Origin: Pseudomonadota bacterium
GTDB lineage: Bacteria; Pseudomonadota; Gammaproteobacteria; Acidiferrobacterales; Sulfurifustaceae
Assembly: GCA_020354085.1 (NCBI GenBank)
Contig: CP070641.1
Span: 1,985,993 to 1,991,682, forward strand
DNA: 5,690 bases
Direction: 5' to 3'
Made by a program: the position numbers and the translations under genes. Positions within the stretch are counted from its first letter, which is position 1; each line of letters opens with the position of its first letter. Below the pieces are notes generated by a model. It was given only the letters and a program-made list of their open reading frames with translations, was not told the origin of the DNA and ran no database searches. Below, one piece after another: positions 1-5,690 of this stretch.

Positions 1-396
1 GTGAGCCCGCCCTATGTCTTTCCATATCGCCCGGTGCGGATCGCTTTGGTGCCGTCGGAGCGCGAGGTGCTGCATCGGCGCATCGCCGCTCGCTTCAAGG
101 CCATGCTCGACTTGGGGATGTTGGGGGAGGTTGAAACTCTGTACCGGCGTCGCGATCTAGGACTACAGTTGCCGGCGATACGAACCGTCGGCTATCGTCA
201 GCTTTGGGAATACTTGAGTGGATCTGTCAGCTATAATGAAGCCGTGGAACGAGCGGTGATAGCAACGCGCCAGCTCGCCAAGCGCCAACTCACCTGGATT
301 CGCCACTATCCAGGCGTGAAATCGGTCAATATGAGTGATAAGGTGCCCGTGGAGGAGTGCTTGGCCCTGGTCAAAGGGCTCGGCAATGGTGGCTAA
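1..396 (+). CDS. miaA: tRNA dimethylallyltransferase MiaA, C-terminal part (5' end outside window)
   Basis: MiaA transfers a dimethylallyl group to N6 of A37 in tRNAs that read codons beginning with U, in the cytoplasm, giving the i6A that is later thiomethylated. Only the last 131 residues are visible. The family is usually a little over 300 residues, so more than half of the gene, including the N-terminal P-loop, lies upstream. Recognition rests on the conserved C-terminal blocks RTVGYRQLW (residues 61-69 of the visible part) and ATRQLAKRQLTWIR (88-101), which closely match the E. coli protein. The GTG at position 1 is an internal valine codon cut by the window edge, not a start. The stop is TAA at 394-396. 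The gene lies directly upstream of hfq, as in most gammaproteobacteria, where its 3' part often carries hfq promoters. Family assignment is secure. Confidence 0.95.
   Translation: MSPPYVFPYRPVRIALVPSEREVLHRRIAARFKAMLDLGMLGEVETLYRRRDLGLQLPAIRTVGYRQLWEYLSGSVSYNEAVERAVIATRQLAKRQLTWIRHYPGVKSVNMSDKVPVEECLALVKGLGNGG
232..237 (+). promoter_or_regulatory. perfect -10 hexamer inside miaA, possible hfq promoter
   Basis: TATAAT occurs here within the miaA coding sequence, about 250 bases before hfq. In E. coli several hfq promoters lie inside miaA, so the location is sensible. No good -35 hexamer sits 16-18 bases upstream (AATACT at 209-214 matches poorly), and there is no TGn extension. The bases also encode the ordinary Tyr-Asn pair of MiaA, so chance is a real possibility. 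Confidence 0.2.
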
Positions 397-397
397 G

Positions 398-418
398 CAT
401 GCCGCAGATTTCGGCATG
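398..418 (+). repeat. perfect stem-loop just after the miaA stop
   Basis: CATGCCG (398-404) and CGGCATG (412-418) are exact inverted repeats, giving a 7-bp stem with a 7-base loop that starts two bases after the miaA stop codon. No T-tract follows (the next bases are G-rich), so it does not look like an intrinsic terminator. The right arm could instead pair with ATGCC at 435-439, so two exclusive folds are possible. It may be an mRNA stability or processing hairpin between miaA and hfq. The function is inferred. Confidence 0.5.
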
Positions 419-467
419 GGGGTCGCTATGCGGTATGCCCGGAAACGTGCGCCAAGCCGGCAGCCAT

Positions 468-486
468 AAAACAAGACAGGAGAAAT
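468..486 (+). promoter_or_regulatory. A/G-rich hfq ribosome-binding region with ARN-like triplets
   Basis: The Shine-Dalgarno sequence AGGAGA lies at 478-483. Measured from AGGAG, the ATG at 490 is 7 bases away (ideal) and the ATG at 487 only 4. The region is A-rich and reads as ARN triplets at 470-475 (AAC, AAG) and again at 478-486 (AGG, AGA, AAT), running up to the first ATG. ARN repeats are the known target of the Hfq distal face, and E. coli Hfq represses its own mRNA through the 5' leader. Autoregulation here is an inference. Confidence 0.45.
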
Positions 487-489
487 ATG

Positions 490-747
490 ATGAGCCAGCA
501 AAAAGGGCAAGCCCTACAAGACCCTTTCCTCAATACCCTCAGGAAGGAACATGTACCGGTCTCGATCTTTCTGGTGAATGGAATCAAGCTGCAAGGACAG
601 ATCGAATCCTTCGACCAATTCGTCGTGCTGCTGAAGAACTCGGTCAGCCAGATGATTTACAAGCACGCCATTTCGACCGTGGTCCCCAGTCGCCCGGTCA
701 AGTTCCAGTTTGACAGCACCGACGCACCCGAAAGCAAGGAATCCTGA
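490..747 (+). CDS. hfq: RNA chaperone Hfq
   Basis: Hfq is a hexameric Sm-like ring that pairs small regulatory RNAs with mRNAs in the cytoplasm. The 85-residue product is almost identical to E. coli Hfq through the Sm core: QDPFL near the start (proximal-face Q10, D11), NGIKLQGQIESFDQF as Sm1 (30-44) and the Sm2 signature YKHAISTVVPSRPV (57-70). After residue 70 there is only a short acidic tail ending SKES, so it resembles the roughly 80-residue pseudomonad protein rather than the 102-residue E. coli one. Two consecutive ATGs occur (487 and 490). The second is chosen because it is 7 bases from AGGAG; using the first adds one Met. Differences from E. coli are RKEH in place of the rim RRER (residues 18-21) and Phe27 in place of distal-face Tyr25. 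The end of the gene overlaps the likely hflX start. Confidence 0.97.
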   Translation: MSQQKGQALQDPFLNTLRKEHVPVSIFLVNGIKLQGQIESFDQFVVLLKNSVSQMIYKHAISTVVPSRPVKFQFDSTDAPESKES

Positions 748-2074
748 CGCGCCCTGGCCGTCGACGCGGCGTGCGGCTGAACGCGCGTTACTCGTGCACC
801 TGCGTCTGAGTGGAACCGCCCTCGAAGCGCAGGAGGACGTCGAGGAGCTTCGCCTGCTCGCAACCTCGGCCGGCGCGGAAGTTATCGGCACCGTCGTCGG
901 GCGCCGCCATACACCGGACGCGGGCACCTTTGTCGGCAAGGGTAAGGCCGAAGAGGTGCGCGATTTAGCCGCGCGGGAGCGGGCGGATGTGGTTCTGGTC
1001 AATCACGCGTTGTCCCCCAGCCAGGAGCGCAATCTCGAAAAAGTCGTTGGTTGTCGGGTGCTCGATCGAGTGGCGCTGATTCTGGATATCTTCGCCCAGC
1101 GCGCCCGCTCGCATGAAGGCAAGCTTCAGGTCGAGCTTGCGCAGCTTGAACATCTCTCCACGCGCTTGGTGCGCGGTTGGACGCACTTGGAGCGGCAAAA
1201 GGGTGGTATCGGCCTGCGCGGTCCCGGTGAAACGCAGCTCGAGGTTGACCGGCGCCTGATCCGCGATCGCATCAAGAAACTCAACGATCGTTTGGCCCAG
1301 GTTTCCACCCAGCGCCGCAGCCGCCGACGCGCGCGTCACAAGGTTCCGATCCCGACGGTATCGCTGGTCGGCTATACCAATGCCGGCAAGTCGACGCTGT
1401 TCAATCAGCTGACGGGCGCCGGCGTGTTTGCGGCCGATCAATTGTTCGCCACGCTCGACCCGACCATGCGGCGTGTCGAGCTACCCGGTAATAATGCGGT
1501 GGTACTGGCCGACACGGTTGGTTTCATACGGCACCTGCCGCACGACCTCGTCGAGGCCTTCAAGTCGACGCTGGAGGAGGTCGCCGACGCGGATCTCTTG
1601 CTGCACGTGGTCGACAGCCATCATGGCGAGAGTCTCGAGCAGATGGCGCAGGTCAACGCAGTGCTTGCCGACATCGGTGCCGCGGGGATTGCGCAGGCGA
1701 TTGTGTTCAACAAGATCGATCTCAGCGGTGAGCCGGCGCGCGTTGAATACGGAGATGGTAAGGTCTTCGCGCGCGTATGGCTGTCGGCGCGCAGTGGCGA
1801 GGGTGTTGAACTGCTGCGCGAGCTGCTTGCTCAGCATTATCGCGCGTATCGCCGCGTCGTTCACCTGGAGCTGCCGGCAGACATGGGGCGACTGCGTGCG
1901 CAGATCTACGAACGCGCGGAAATATTGTCGGAGACGCCACTGCAATCCGGTGGATGGATGATGGACGCGGCCGTGACGCCGGCGCAACTGGCCTGGCTAC
2001 AACAACAGAAAGACTACCGTCCGGAGTTCTTGCGGGACGAGGCGCTCGCGCGCCTGGCCGCGACTGGGTCTTGA
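710..2074 (+). CDS. hflX: ribosome-associated GTPase HflX
   Basis: HflX is a cytoplasmic GTPase that binds 50S subunits and splits stalled or heat-stressed 70S ribosomes. The reading frame has the N-terminal HflX domain with HALSPSQERNLE (99-110) and LDIFAQRARSHEGKLQVELA (125-144), the GGIGLRGPGETQLE loop (165-178), a helical linker, then the G domain: G1 GYTNAGKST (221-229), G2 around FATLDPT (246-252), G3 DTVGF (268-272), G4 NKID (334-337) and G5 SAR (359-361). All GTP-binding motifs are intact. The start is uncertain. The TTG at 710, inside hfq, gives 454 residues and overlaps hfq by 38 bases. The next in-frame canonical start, GTG at 794, gives 426 residues but cuts into the first conserved strand (ALLVHL). 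Neither has a clear Shine-Dalgarno, so translation may be coupled to hfq. TTG is used because it keeps the whole domain. Product is certain, start is not. Confidence 0.92.
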   Translation: MTAPTHPKARNPDAPWPSTRRAAERALLVHLRLSGTALEAQEDVEELRLLATSAGAEVIGTVVGRRHTPDAGTFVGKGKAEEVRDLAARERADVVLVNHALSPSQERNLEKVVGCRVLDRVALILDIFAQRARSHEGKLQVELAQLEHLSTRLVRGWTHLERQKGGIGLRGPGETQLEVDRRLIRDRIKKLNDRLAQVSTQRRSRRRARHKVPIPTVSLVGYTNAGKSTLFNQLTGAGVFAADQLFATLDPTMRRVELPGNNAVVLADTVGFIRHLPHDLVEAFKSTLEEVADADLLLHVVDSHHGESLEQMAQVNAVLADIGAAGIAQAIVFNKIDLSGEPARVEYGDGKVFARVWLSARSGEGVELLRELLAQHYRAYRRVVHLELPADMGRLRAQIYERAEILSETPLQSGGWMMDAAVTPAQLAWLQQQKDYRPEFLRDEALARLAATGS

Positions 2075-2146
2075 CGCGGGGAGAGAGATCCTGCGCACGT
2101 CGGTGGATGTGATGGCGCCGATGAAAGCGCTTAGGGGTGGACTTTT

Positions 2147-2169
2147 GCGGCAAACTGTTAGAATGCCGC
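2147..2169 (+). repeat. inverted repeat around the -10 element upstream of hflK
   Basis: GCGGCA (2147-2152) and TGCCGC (2164-2169) are exact inverted repeats separated by 11 bases, and the spacer holds most of the candidate -10 element. This could be an operator for a dimeric regulator or simply chance in GC-rich DNA. No T-tract follows, so it is not a typical terminator for hflX. Confidence 0.35.
2156..2164 (+). promoter_or_regulatory. extended -10 promoter candidate for hflKC operon
   Basis: TGTTAGAAT combines a TGn extension with a TAGAAT hexamer (five of six matches to TATAAT). A weak -35-like TGGACT lies at 2138-2143 with a short 15-base spacer; extended -10 promoters tolerate a poor -35. 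Transcription would start near 2171, giving a leader of about 45 bases before hflK. It lies in the only sizeable intergenic gap of the window (2075-2216), which supports an internal promoter for hflK and the genes after it. Position and sequence are seen; activity is inferred. Confidence 0.45.
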
Positions 2170-2203
2170 CAGCAATCAGGGCCGAAGTTCTGGCCTGCAA
2201 CTG

Positions 2204-2209
2204 AAGGAG
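2204..2209 (+). promoter_or_regulatory. strong ribosome-binding site fixing the GTG start of hflK
   Basis: AAGGAG lies 7 bases before the GTG at 2217. This fixes the unusual start codon and gives the typical HflK N-terminus MAWNEPG. Confidence 0.8.
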
Positions 2210-2216
2210 TCGAATC

Positions 2217-3413
2217 GTGGCGTGGAATGAACCGGGTAGCCCGGGCGGCAAAGACCCATGGGGTCAACGTCGTCGTGGTGCCAATACCGACCTGGATCAG
2301 GTCGTGCGCAACATCCAGCGCAAGCTTGCCGGCATCTTTGGCGGTCGCGGCCGGGGCGGCGACGGGGGTGAGGGCGGCGGTGCGGCCGCCGGATATGGGT
2401 TCGGGCTGATCGTGCTCGTGATCTTGGGCGTTTGGCTCGCGACCGGCACGTACATCGTGCAGCAAGGTGAGCGCGGCGTGGTGCTGCGGTTCGGCAAGAA
2501 GGCTGACATCACTGAAGCGGGTCTGCACTGGCGCTTTCCCTACCCGATCGAGCGTGTCGAGAGGGTAAACGTGGAGAAAGTCTCGACCATCGAAATCGGT
2601 TACCGCAGCGACCCGCGCAGTGGCACCAAACGCAAGGTACCGAAAGAAGCGCTGATGCTGACGGAAGACGAAAACATCATCGATCTCGAGTTCGCCGTGC
2701 AGTACAAAGTTAAGGACGCGGCCGATTATATATTCAACGTGCGTGATCCCGAGGGCACCATTGCGCAGGCCACCGAATCGGCGGTGCGTGAGACCATCGG
2801 GCGCAGCACCATGGACTTCGCGCTAACCGAAGGTCGCGATCAAGTAAATCAGTCCACGCGCGGCTTGTTGCAAGAGATTCTGGACCGCTACAAAGCCGGT
2901 ATACACATTGTCACCATTGAGATGCAGAAGGCCCAGCCCCCTGAAGAAGTCAAGGCGGCGTTCGACGACGCCGTTAAGGCGCGTGAAGACGAGCAGCGCG
3001 CCAAGAACGAAGCCGAGGCCTACGCAAACGACATTCTGCCGCGCGCCCGTGGCGCCTCAGCCCGAATGGTGCAGGAGGCTGAGGGCTACAAGGTATCGAC
3101 GATATCGCGAGCCGAAGGCGACGCACGACGCTTCACCCTCATCGCGAGCGAGTTTGCCAAGGCGCCGGCCGTCACGCGCGAGCGCATGTACATCGAAACT
3201 ATGGAACAGGTGATGTCCAATACCAGCAAGGTGTTGGTGGACCAGAAGGGCGGCAACAACATTTTGTATTTACCGCTCGACAAGATTGTCGGCGGGCGTG
3301 ACCCGTCCGGCGCGGCGGCCCAAATGCCGATGAGCGAGCCGGAGGCTGCGGGGAGCGGGCAACCGAACGCGCGCGGCCGAACCGATCTGCGTCGGCGCGG
3401 GGGGCAACCATGA
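2217..3413 (+). CDS. hflK: FtsH protease regulator HflK (SPFH/prohibitin family)
   Basis: HflK pairs with HflC in a large ring-shaped inner-membrane complex that surrounds the FtsH protease and modulates its breakdown of membrane and regulatory proteins. The 398-residue product has the typical N-terminus MAWNEPG with a DPWG motif (13-16), a glycine-rich cytoplasmic stretch (42-62), one membrane anchor (about 61-81), then the periplasmic SPFH domain beginning QQGERGVVLRFGK (82-94) with GLHWRFPYPIE (102-112). The AVQYKVKDAADYIFNV block (160-175) is conserved. A charged coiled-coil rich in Ala, Glu and Arg follows (about 242-310), and then a Gly/Pro/Arg-rich tail. The GTG start is supported by AAGGAG 7 bases upstream. 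The stop overlaps the hflC start as ATGA, which indicates translational coupling and equal production of the two partners. Length and motifs are normal. Confidence 0.96.
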   Translation: MAWNEPGSPGGKDPWGQRRRGANTDLDQVVRNIQRKLAGIFGGRGRGGDGGEGGGAAAGYGFGLIVLVILGVWLATGTYIVQQGERGVVLRFGKKADITEAGLHWRFPYPIERVERVNVEKVSTIEIGYRSDPRSGTKRKVPKEALMLTEDENIIDLEFAVQYKVKDAADYIFNVRDPEGTIAQATESAVRETIGRSTMDFALTEGRDQVNQSTRGLLQEILDRYKAGIHIVTIEMQKAQPPEEVKAAFDDAVKAREDEQRAKNEAEAYANDILPRARGASARMVQEAEGYKVSTISRAEGDARRFTLIASEFAKAPAVTRERMYIETMEQVMSNTSKVLVDQKGGNNILYLPLDKIVGGRDPSGAAAQMPMSEPEAAGSGQPNARGRTDLRRRGGQP

Positions 3414-4279
3414 ACCAGACAAAGATCATTGCCGTCGTTGCGCTCGTCTTGGTGGGCGTTGTGATCGCGCTTTCGGCGGTTTACACCGTGGATGAACGCG
3501 AAAAGGTGATCGTGGTGCGCTTCGGGCAGGTGCTCCGGCATGACGATCCGCCTGGCTTGCACGCGAAAACGCCCTTTATTGACGACGCGCGTTATTTCGA
3601 CGCGCGCATTTTGACGCTCGACGCCGACCCACAGCCGTTTTTGACCAAGGAGAAAAAGTACGTCTTGGTCGACTCGTTCGTGAAATGGCGCATCAAGGAT
3701 GCCTTGCAGTTCTATCTCACCGTCGGTGGTAGCGAGAGTGAAGCGCGGCGGCGACTAGAGCAAATCGTAAACAGCGGACTGCGCGACGAGTTTGGTAAAC
3801 GCACTGTGCAGGACGTTATCTCTGCGGACCGCGCCAGAATCATGGAAATCCTCACCGCAAACTCGGGGCGAGAGGCGTTCAAATTCGGCCTCGAGGTCGT
3901 CGACGTGCGCATCCAACGCGTCGATTTGCCGCCCGAGGTGAGTCAATCGGTGTTTCAGCGCATGAAAGCCGAGCGCTCGCGTATCGCCAATGAGTTGCGC
4001 GCGCAAGGCGCAGAGACGGCGGAAAAGATTCGGGCGGATGTGGAACGCAAGCGCGAAATCTTATTGGCCGAGGCCTATCGGACGGCCGAACGGTTACGCG
4101 GTGACGGTGACGCGCGCGCGACAGCGATCTACGCCGGTGCGGCCAATGCCGCCCCTGAGTTCTACTCGCTTTATCGCAGCCTCAACGCTTACAAGGAAAG
4201 TTTCAAGCACAAGGACGACGTGCTAGTGGTCGATCCGAGCGCGGATTTCTTCAAGTACCTGAAGAAACCCAGTCGCTAG
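3410..4279 (+). CDS. hflC: FtsH protease regulator HflC (SPFH/prohibitin family)
   Basis: HflC is the partner of HflK in the inner-membrane complex that controls FtsH. The 289-residue product has an N-terminal membrane segment (about 5-24), then the SPFH domain: VDEREKVIVVRFGQVLR (27-43), PGLHAKTPFID (48-58), DARILTLDADPQPFLTKEKK (64-83) and VDSFVKWRI (87-95). GLEVVDVRIQRVDLPPEVS (160-178) leads into a charged coiled-coil (about 183-245). The end has the family signature YRSLNAYKESF (255-265) and DFFKYLKKP (279-287). It is about 45 residues shorter than E. coli HflC because the insertion E. coli carries before the LGIEVVDVRI block is absent. The ATG overlaps the hflK stop, and a G-run at 3399-3404 lies 5 bases upstream. 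Confidence 0.96.
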   Translation: MNQTKIIAVVALVLVGVVIALSAVYTVDEREKVIVVRFGQVLRHDDPPGLHAKTPFIDDARYFDARILTLDADPQPFLTKEKKYVLVDSFVKWRIKDALQFYLTVGGSESEARRRLEQIVNSGLRDEFGKRTVQDVISADRARIMEILTANSGREAFKFGLEVVDVRIQRVDLPPEVSQSVFQRMKAERSRIANELRAQGAETAEKIRADVERKREILLAEAYRTAERLRGDGDARATAIYAGAANAAPEFYSLYRSLNAYKESFKHKDDVLVVDPSADFFKYLKKPSR

Positions 4280-4294
4280 CCAGAGTGCGCGCCC

Positions 4295-4486
4295 ATGCGA
4301 TGGCACGACCTCGGCGTGGCGCTCGCCTTGCTGCTGGTAGTGGAAGGGGTTCTGCCGTTTCTCAACCCGAGCGGTTTACGCCGCATGCTGGCGGCGATGG
4401 CGGAGATGACCGACAATCAGCTGCGTGTTGCCGGCCTGACCAGCATGGTCCTGGGGCTGGCGCTGCTCTACTTCATCAACGCCTAA
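4295..4486 (+). CDS. small DUF2065 (YjeT-like) inner-membrane protein
   Basis: This 63-residue protein matches the DUF2065/YjeT family, whose function is not established. It has two hydrophobic segments (about 6-23 and 46-62) around a short conserved loop: the LLLVVEGVLPFLNPSGLRRM region (13-32), then the family-typical MTDNQLRVAGL (38-48). The hairpin suggests both ends face the same side of the inner membrane. It starts 15 bases after hflC with no strong Shine-Dalgarno, so it is probably translated by coupling, and it ends 5 bases before hisZ. In E. coli the family member yjeT also sits between hflC and purA, so an accessory role with HflKC is possible but is only inferred from position. 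Confidence in the gene is high because of the family match. Confidence 0.9.
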   Translation: MRWHDLGVALALLLVVEGVLPFLNPSGLRRMLAAMAEMTDNQLRVAGLTSMVLGLALLYFINA

Positions 4487-4491
4487 CTCCC

Positions 4492-5673
4492 ATGTCGACG
4501 CAAGATCGCTGGCTCCTGCCCGAGGGCATCGAAGAGGTGCTGCCGCAGGAGGCACGCCAACTCGAGGCGCTGCGCCGTCAGGTGCTCGACCTGCTCGCGA
4601 CCTGGGGCTACGAGCTCGTGATGCCGCCGCTCATCGAGTACGTCGATTCGCTGCTTACCGGCCTCGGCCAGGACATGGCGCTACAAACCTTCACGCTGAC
4701 CGATCAGCTCACTGGGCGGCTCATGGGGGTGCGCGCTGATATGACGCCACAAGCCGCGCGTATCGACGCGCACTACCTCAAAAGTGACGGGCCGGTACGG
4801 CTGTGTTATTTGGGTCCAGTGCTGCGCACGCGACCGGGTGAGTTCGGTGGCTCGCGTGAACCCCTGCAGATCGGCGCGGAGCTGTTCGGCTACAGCGGAC
4901 CGGCGAGTGACGCGGAAGTGCTGGCGCTGATGATCGCGACGATTCAGCGTATCGGCATCCGTGACGTGCACGTCGACTTGGGCCACGTAGGCGTGTATCG
5001 CGCGCTGGCGGCGGACGCACGCCTGGACAGCGAGCGCGAGGCGCGCGTCTTCAATGCGTTGCAACGTAAGGCGCGCAGCGAGCTGGAACCACTATTGAGT
5101 CATGGGGTGGCAAGCGACGCGCGCCGGCGTCTTTTGGCGTTGCTGGAGCTTTCCGGCCCGGCCGACACGCTCCCGCGTGCCCGCCAGGAGCTGGCCGGCG
5201 CACCGGCGGCGGTGGCAAAGGCGCTCGATTACCTAGAGGCGGTCGCAACCCAGGTCGCGCGCCAACCTGCGGCGCCGTCGCTGCACTTTGACCTGGCGGA
5301 GGTCAGCGGATACCAGTATTACACTGGCGTTGTGTTCAGCGCCTTCGTGCCGGGCCAAGGACGCGCGATCGCACAGGGTGGGCGCTACGACGGCATTGGT
5401 AAGGCATTCGGGCGCGACCGTGCGGCCACCGGTTTCGGTGCGGACCTACGCCAGCTTGCGCGCTTGGCGTCCATGCCCGGCAAGGGGCGGCTTGCCATTC
5501 TGGCGCCCGCCGGCAATGACGCGGCCCTGCTGTCGGAGATCGCACGGCTGCGCGCGGCGGGCGAGCGCGTGGTGCAGGCCTTGCCAGAACAAGAAGCCAA
5601 AGCGGCAAGGATAGGGTGCGACCGGCGACTCGTGGAAAAGAGCGGGCGTTGGATCGTGGAATCGATCAAATAG
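4492..5673 (+). CDS. hisZ: ATP phosphoribosyltransferase regulatory subunit HisZ
   Basis: HisZ is a catalytically inactive histidyl-tRNA synthetase paralogue that binds short-form HisG to make the active, histidine-regulated ATP phosphoribosyltransferase, the first step of histidine synthesis. The 393-residue product has the class II synthetase core only: LPEGIEEVLP (9-18), the motif 2 region LRTRPGEFGGSREPLQIGAE (111-130), GYQYYTGVVFSAF (273-285) and motif 3 GGRYDGIGKAFG (296-307) with ATGFGADL (312-319). The LVRGLDYY histidine motif of true HisRS reads EVSGYQYY here, without the arginine, and no C-terminal anticodon-binding domain is present. Both point to HisZ rather than HisS. The ATG at 4492 is chosen because it begins right before the family N-terminus. 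The frame is open further upstream, but that part overlaps the DUF2065 gene and resembles nothing. No clear Shine-Dalgarno is seen, so coupling to the upstream gene is likely. Confidence 0.94.
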   Translation: MSTQDRWLLPEGIEEVLPQEARQLEALRRQVLDLLATWGYELVMPPLIEYVDSLLTGLGQDMALQTFTLTDQLTGRLMGVRADMTPQAARIDAHYLKSDGPVRLCYLGPVLRTRPGEFGGSREPLQIGAELFGYSGPASDAEVLALMIATIQRIGIRDVHVDLGHVGVYRALAADARLDSEREARVFNALQRKARSELEPLLSHGVASDARRRLLALLELSGPADTLPRARQELAGAPAAVAKALDYLEAVATQVARQPAAPSLHFDLAEVSGYQYYTGVVFSAFVPGQGRAIAQGGRYDGIGKAFGRDRAATGFGADLRQLARLASMPGKGRLAILAPAGNDAALLSEIARLRAAGERVVQALPEQEAKAARIGCDRRLVEKSGRWIVESIK

Positions 5674-5686
5674 CGAATACGGGCAT

Positions 5687-5690
5687 ATGG
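5687..5690 (+). CDS. possible start codon of the next gene, perhaps purA
   Basis: ATGG at the very end of the window, 13 bases after the hisZ stop, would begin Met-Gly/Ala/Val/Glu/Asp. purA (adenylosuccinate synthetase, which usually begins Met-Gly) commonly follows hflC or hisZ in gammaproteobacteria. Only one codon is visible and no good Shine-Dalgarno precedes it, so this rests on gene order. Confidence 0.25.

Noticed and set aside
131..160. TTGAAA at 131-136 as a -35 or heat-shock promoter element for hfq
   Set aside because: No acceptable -10 (or sigma-32 type CCCCAT) follows at the right distance.
2179..2197. GGCC...GGCC arms as a terminator or operator
   Set aside because: Only four bases pair, and GGCC is self-complementary and frequent in GC-rich DNA.
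2112..2204. A 30-codon ORF in the hflX-hflK gap, ending over the hflK Shine-Dalgarno
   Set aside because: No ribosome-binding site, no recognisable sequence, and it runs through the candidate promoter; length is within chance.
1722..2528. Long reverse-strand ORF (268 codons) across the hflX-hflK junction
   Set aside because: It is antisense to two clear genes, has an Arg/Pro/Ala-rich composition typical of GC-rich shadow frames, and shows no recognisable motif.
4285..4491. Upstream extension of the hisZ frame to a GTG at 4285
   Set aside because: It overlaps the DUF2065 gene almost completely, and the extra residues are low-complexity and unlike HisZ; the family N-terminus begins at the ATG at 4492.

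Overview
This window is an ordinary housekeeping cluster from a GC-rich gammaproteobacterium. All genes lie on the + strand in the order miaA (3' end), hfq, hflX, hflK, hflC, a small DUF2065 membrane protein gene, and hisZ. The last bases may be the start of purA. This is the classic miaA-hfq-hflX-hflKC arrangement. A DUF2065 gene and hisZ between hflC and purA is a layout known from gammaproteobacteria such as pseudomonads. The GC-rich third codon positions and the short Hfq tail fit a non-enteric, GC-rich gammaproteobacterium. The sequence alone does not fix the genus.

Layout: 1-396 is the C-terminal part of the tRNA prenyltransferase MiaA. 397-489 is a short leader with a stem-loop and an A/G-rich ribosome-binding region, followed by hfq (490-747). 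hflX (about 710-2074) overlaps the end of hfq and has no convincing conventional start. 2075-2216 is the longest non-coding stretch (142 bases). It holds a plausible extended -10 promoter inside a small inverted repeat and a strong ribosome-binding site for hflK. hflK (2217-3413) and hflC (3410-4279) overlap by four bases. The DUF2065 gene (4295-4486) and hisZ (4492-5673) follow with gaps of 15 and 5 bases. No rho-independent terminator, tRNA, rRNA, mobile element, CRISPR array or reverse-strand gene was seen.

The genes join several jobs: tRNA modification (MiaA), small-RNA-based post-transcriptional control (Hfq), ribosome rescue (HflX), a membrane prohibitin-like complex that modulates FtsH proteolysis (HflK-HflC), and control of the first step of histidine synthesis (HisZ, which needs a short-form HisG encoded elsewhere). 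I found no undescribed system. The points worth a second look are local: the hflX start, the hfq leader and its possible autoregulation, substitutions on the Hfq rim and distal face, and the promoter/inverted repeat before hflK.
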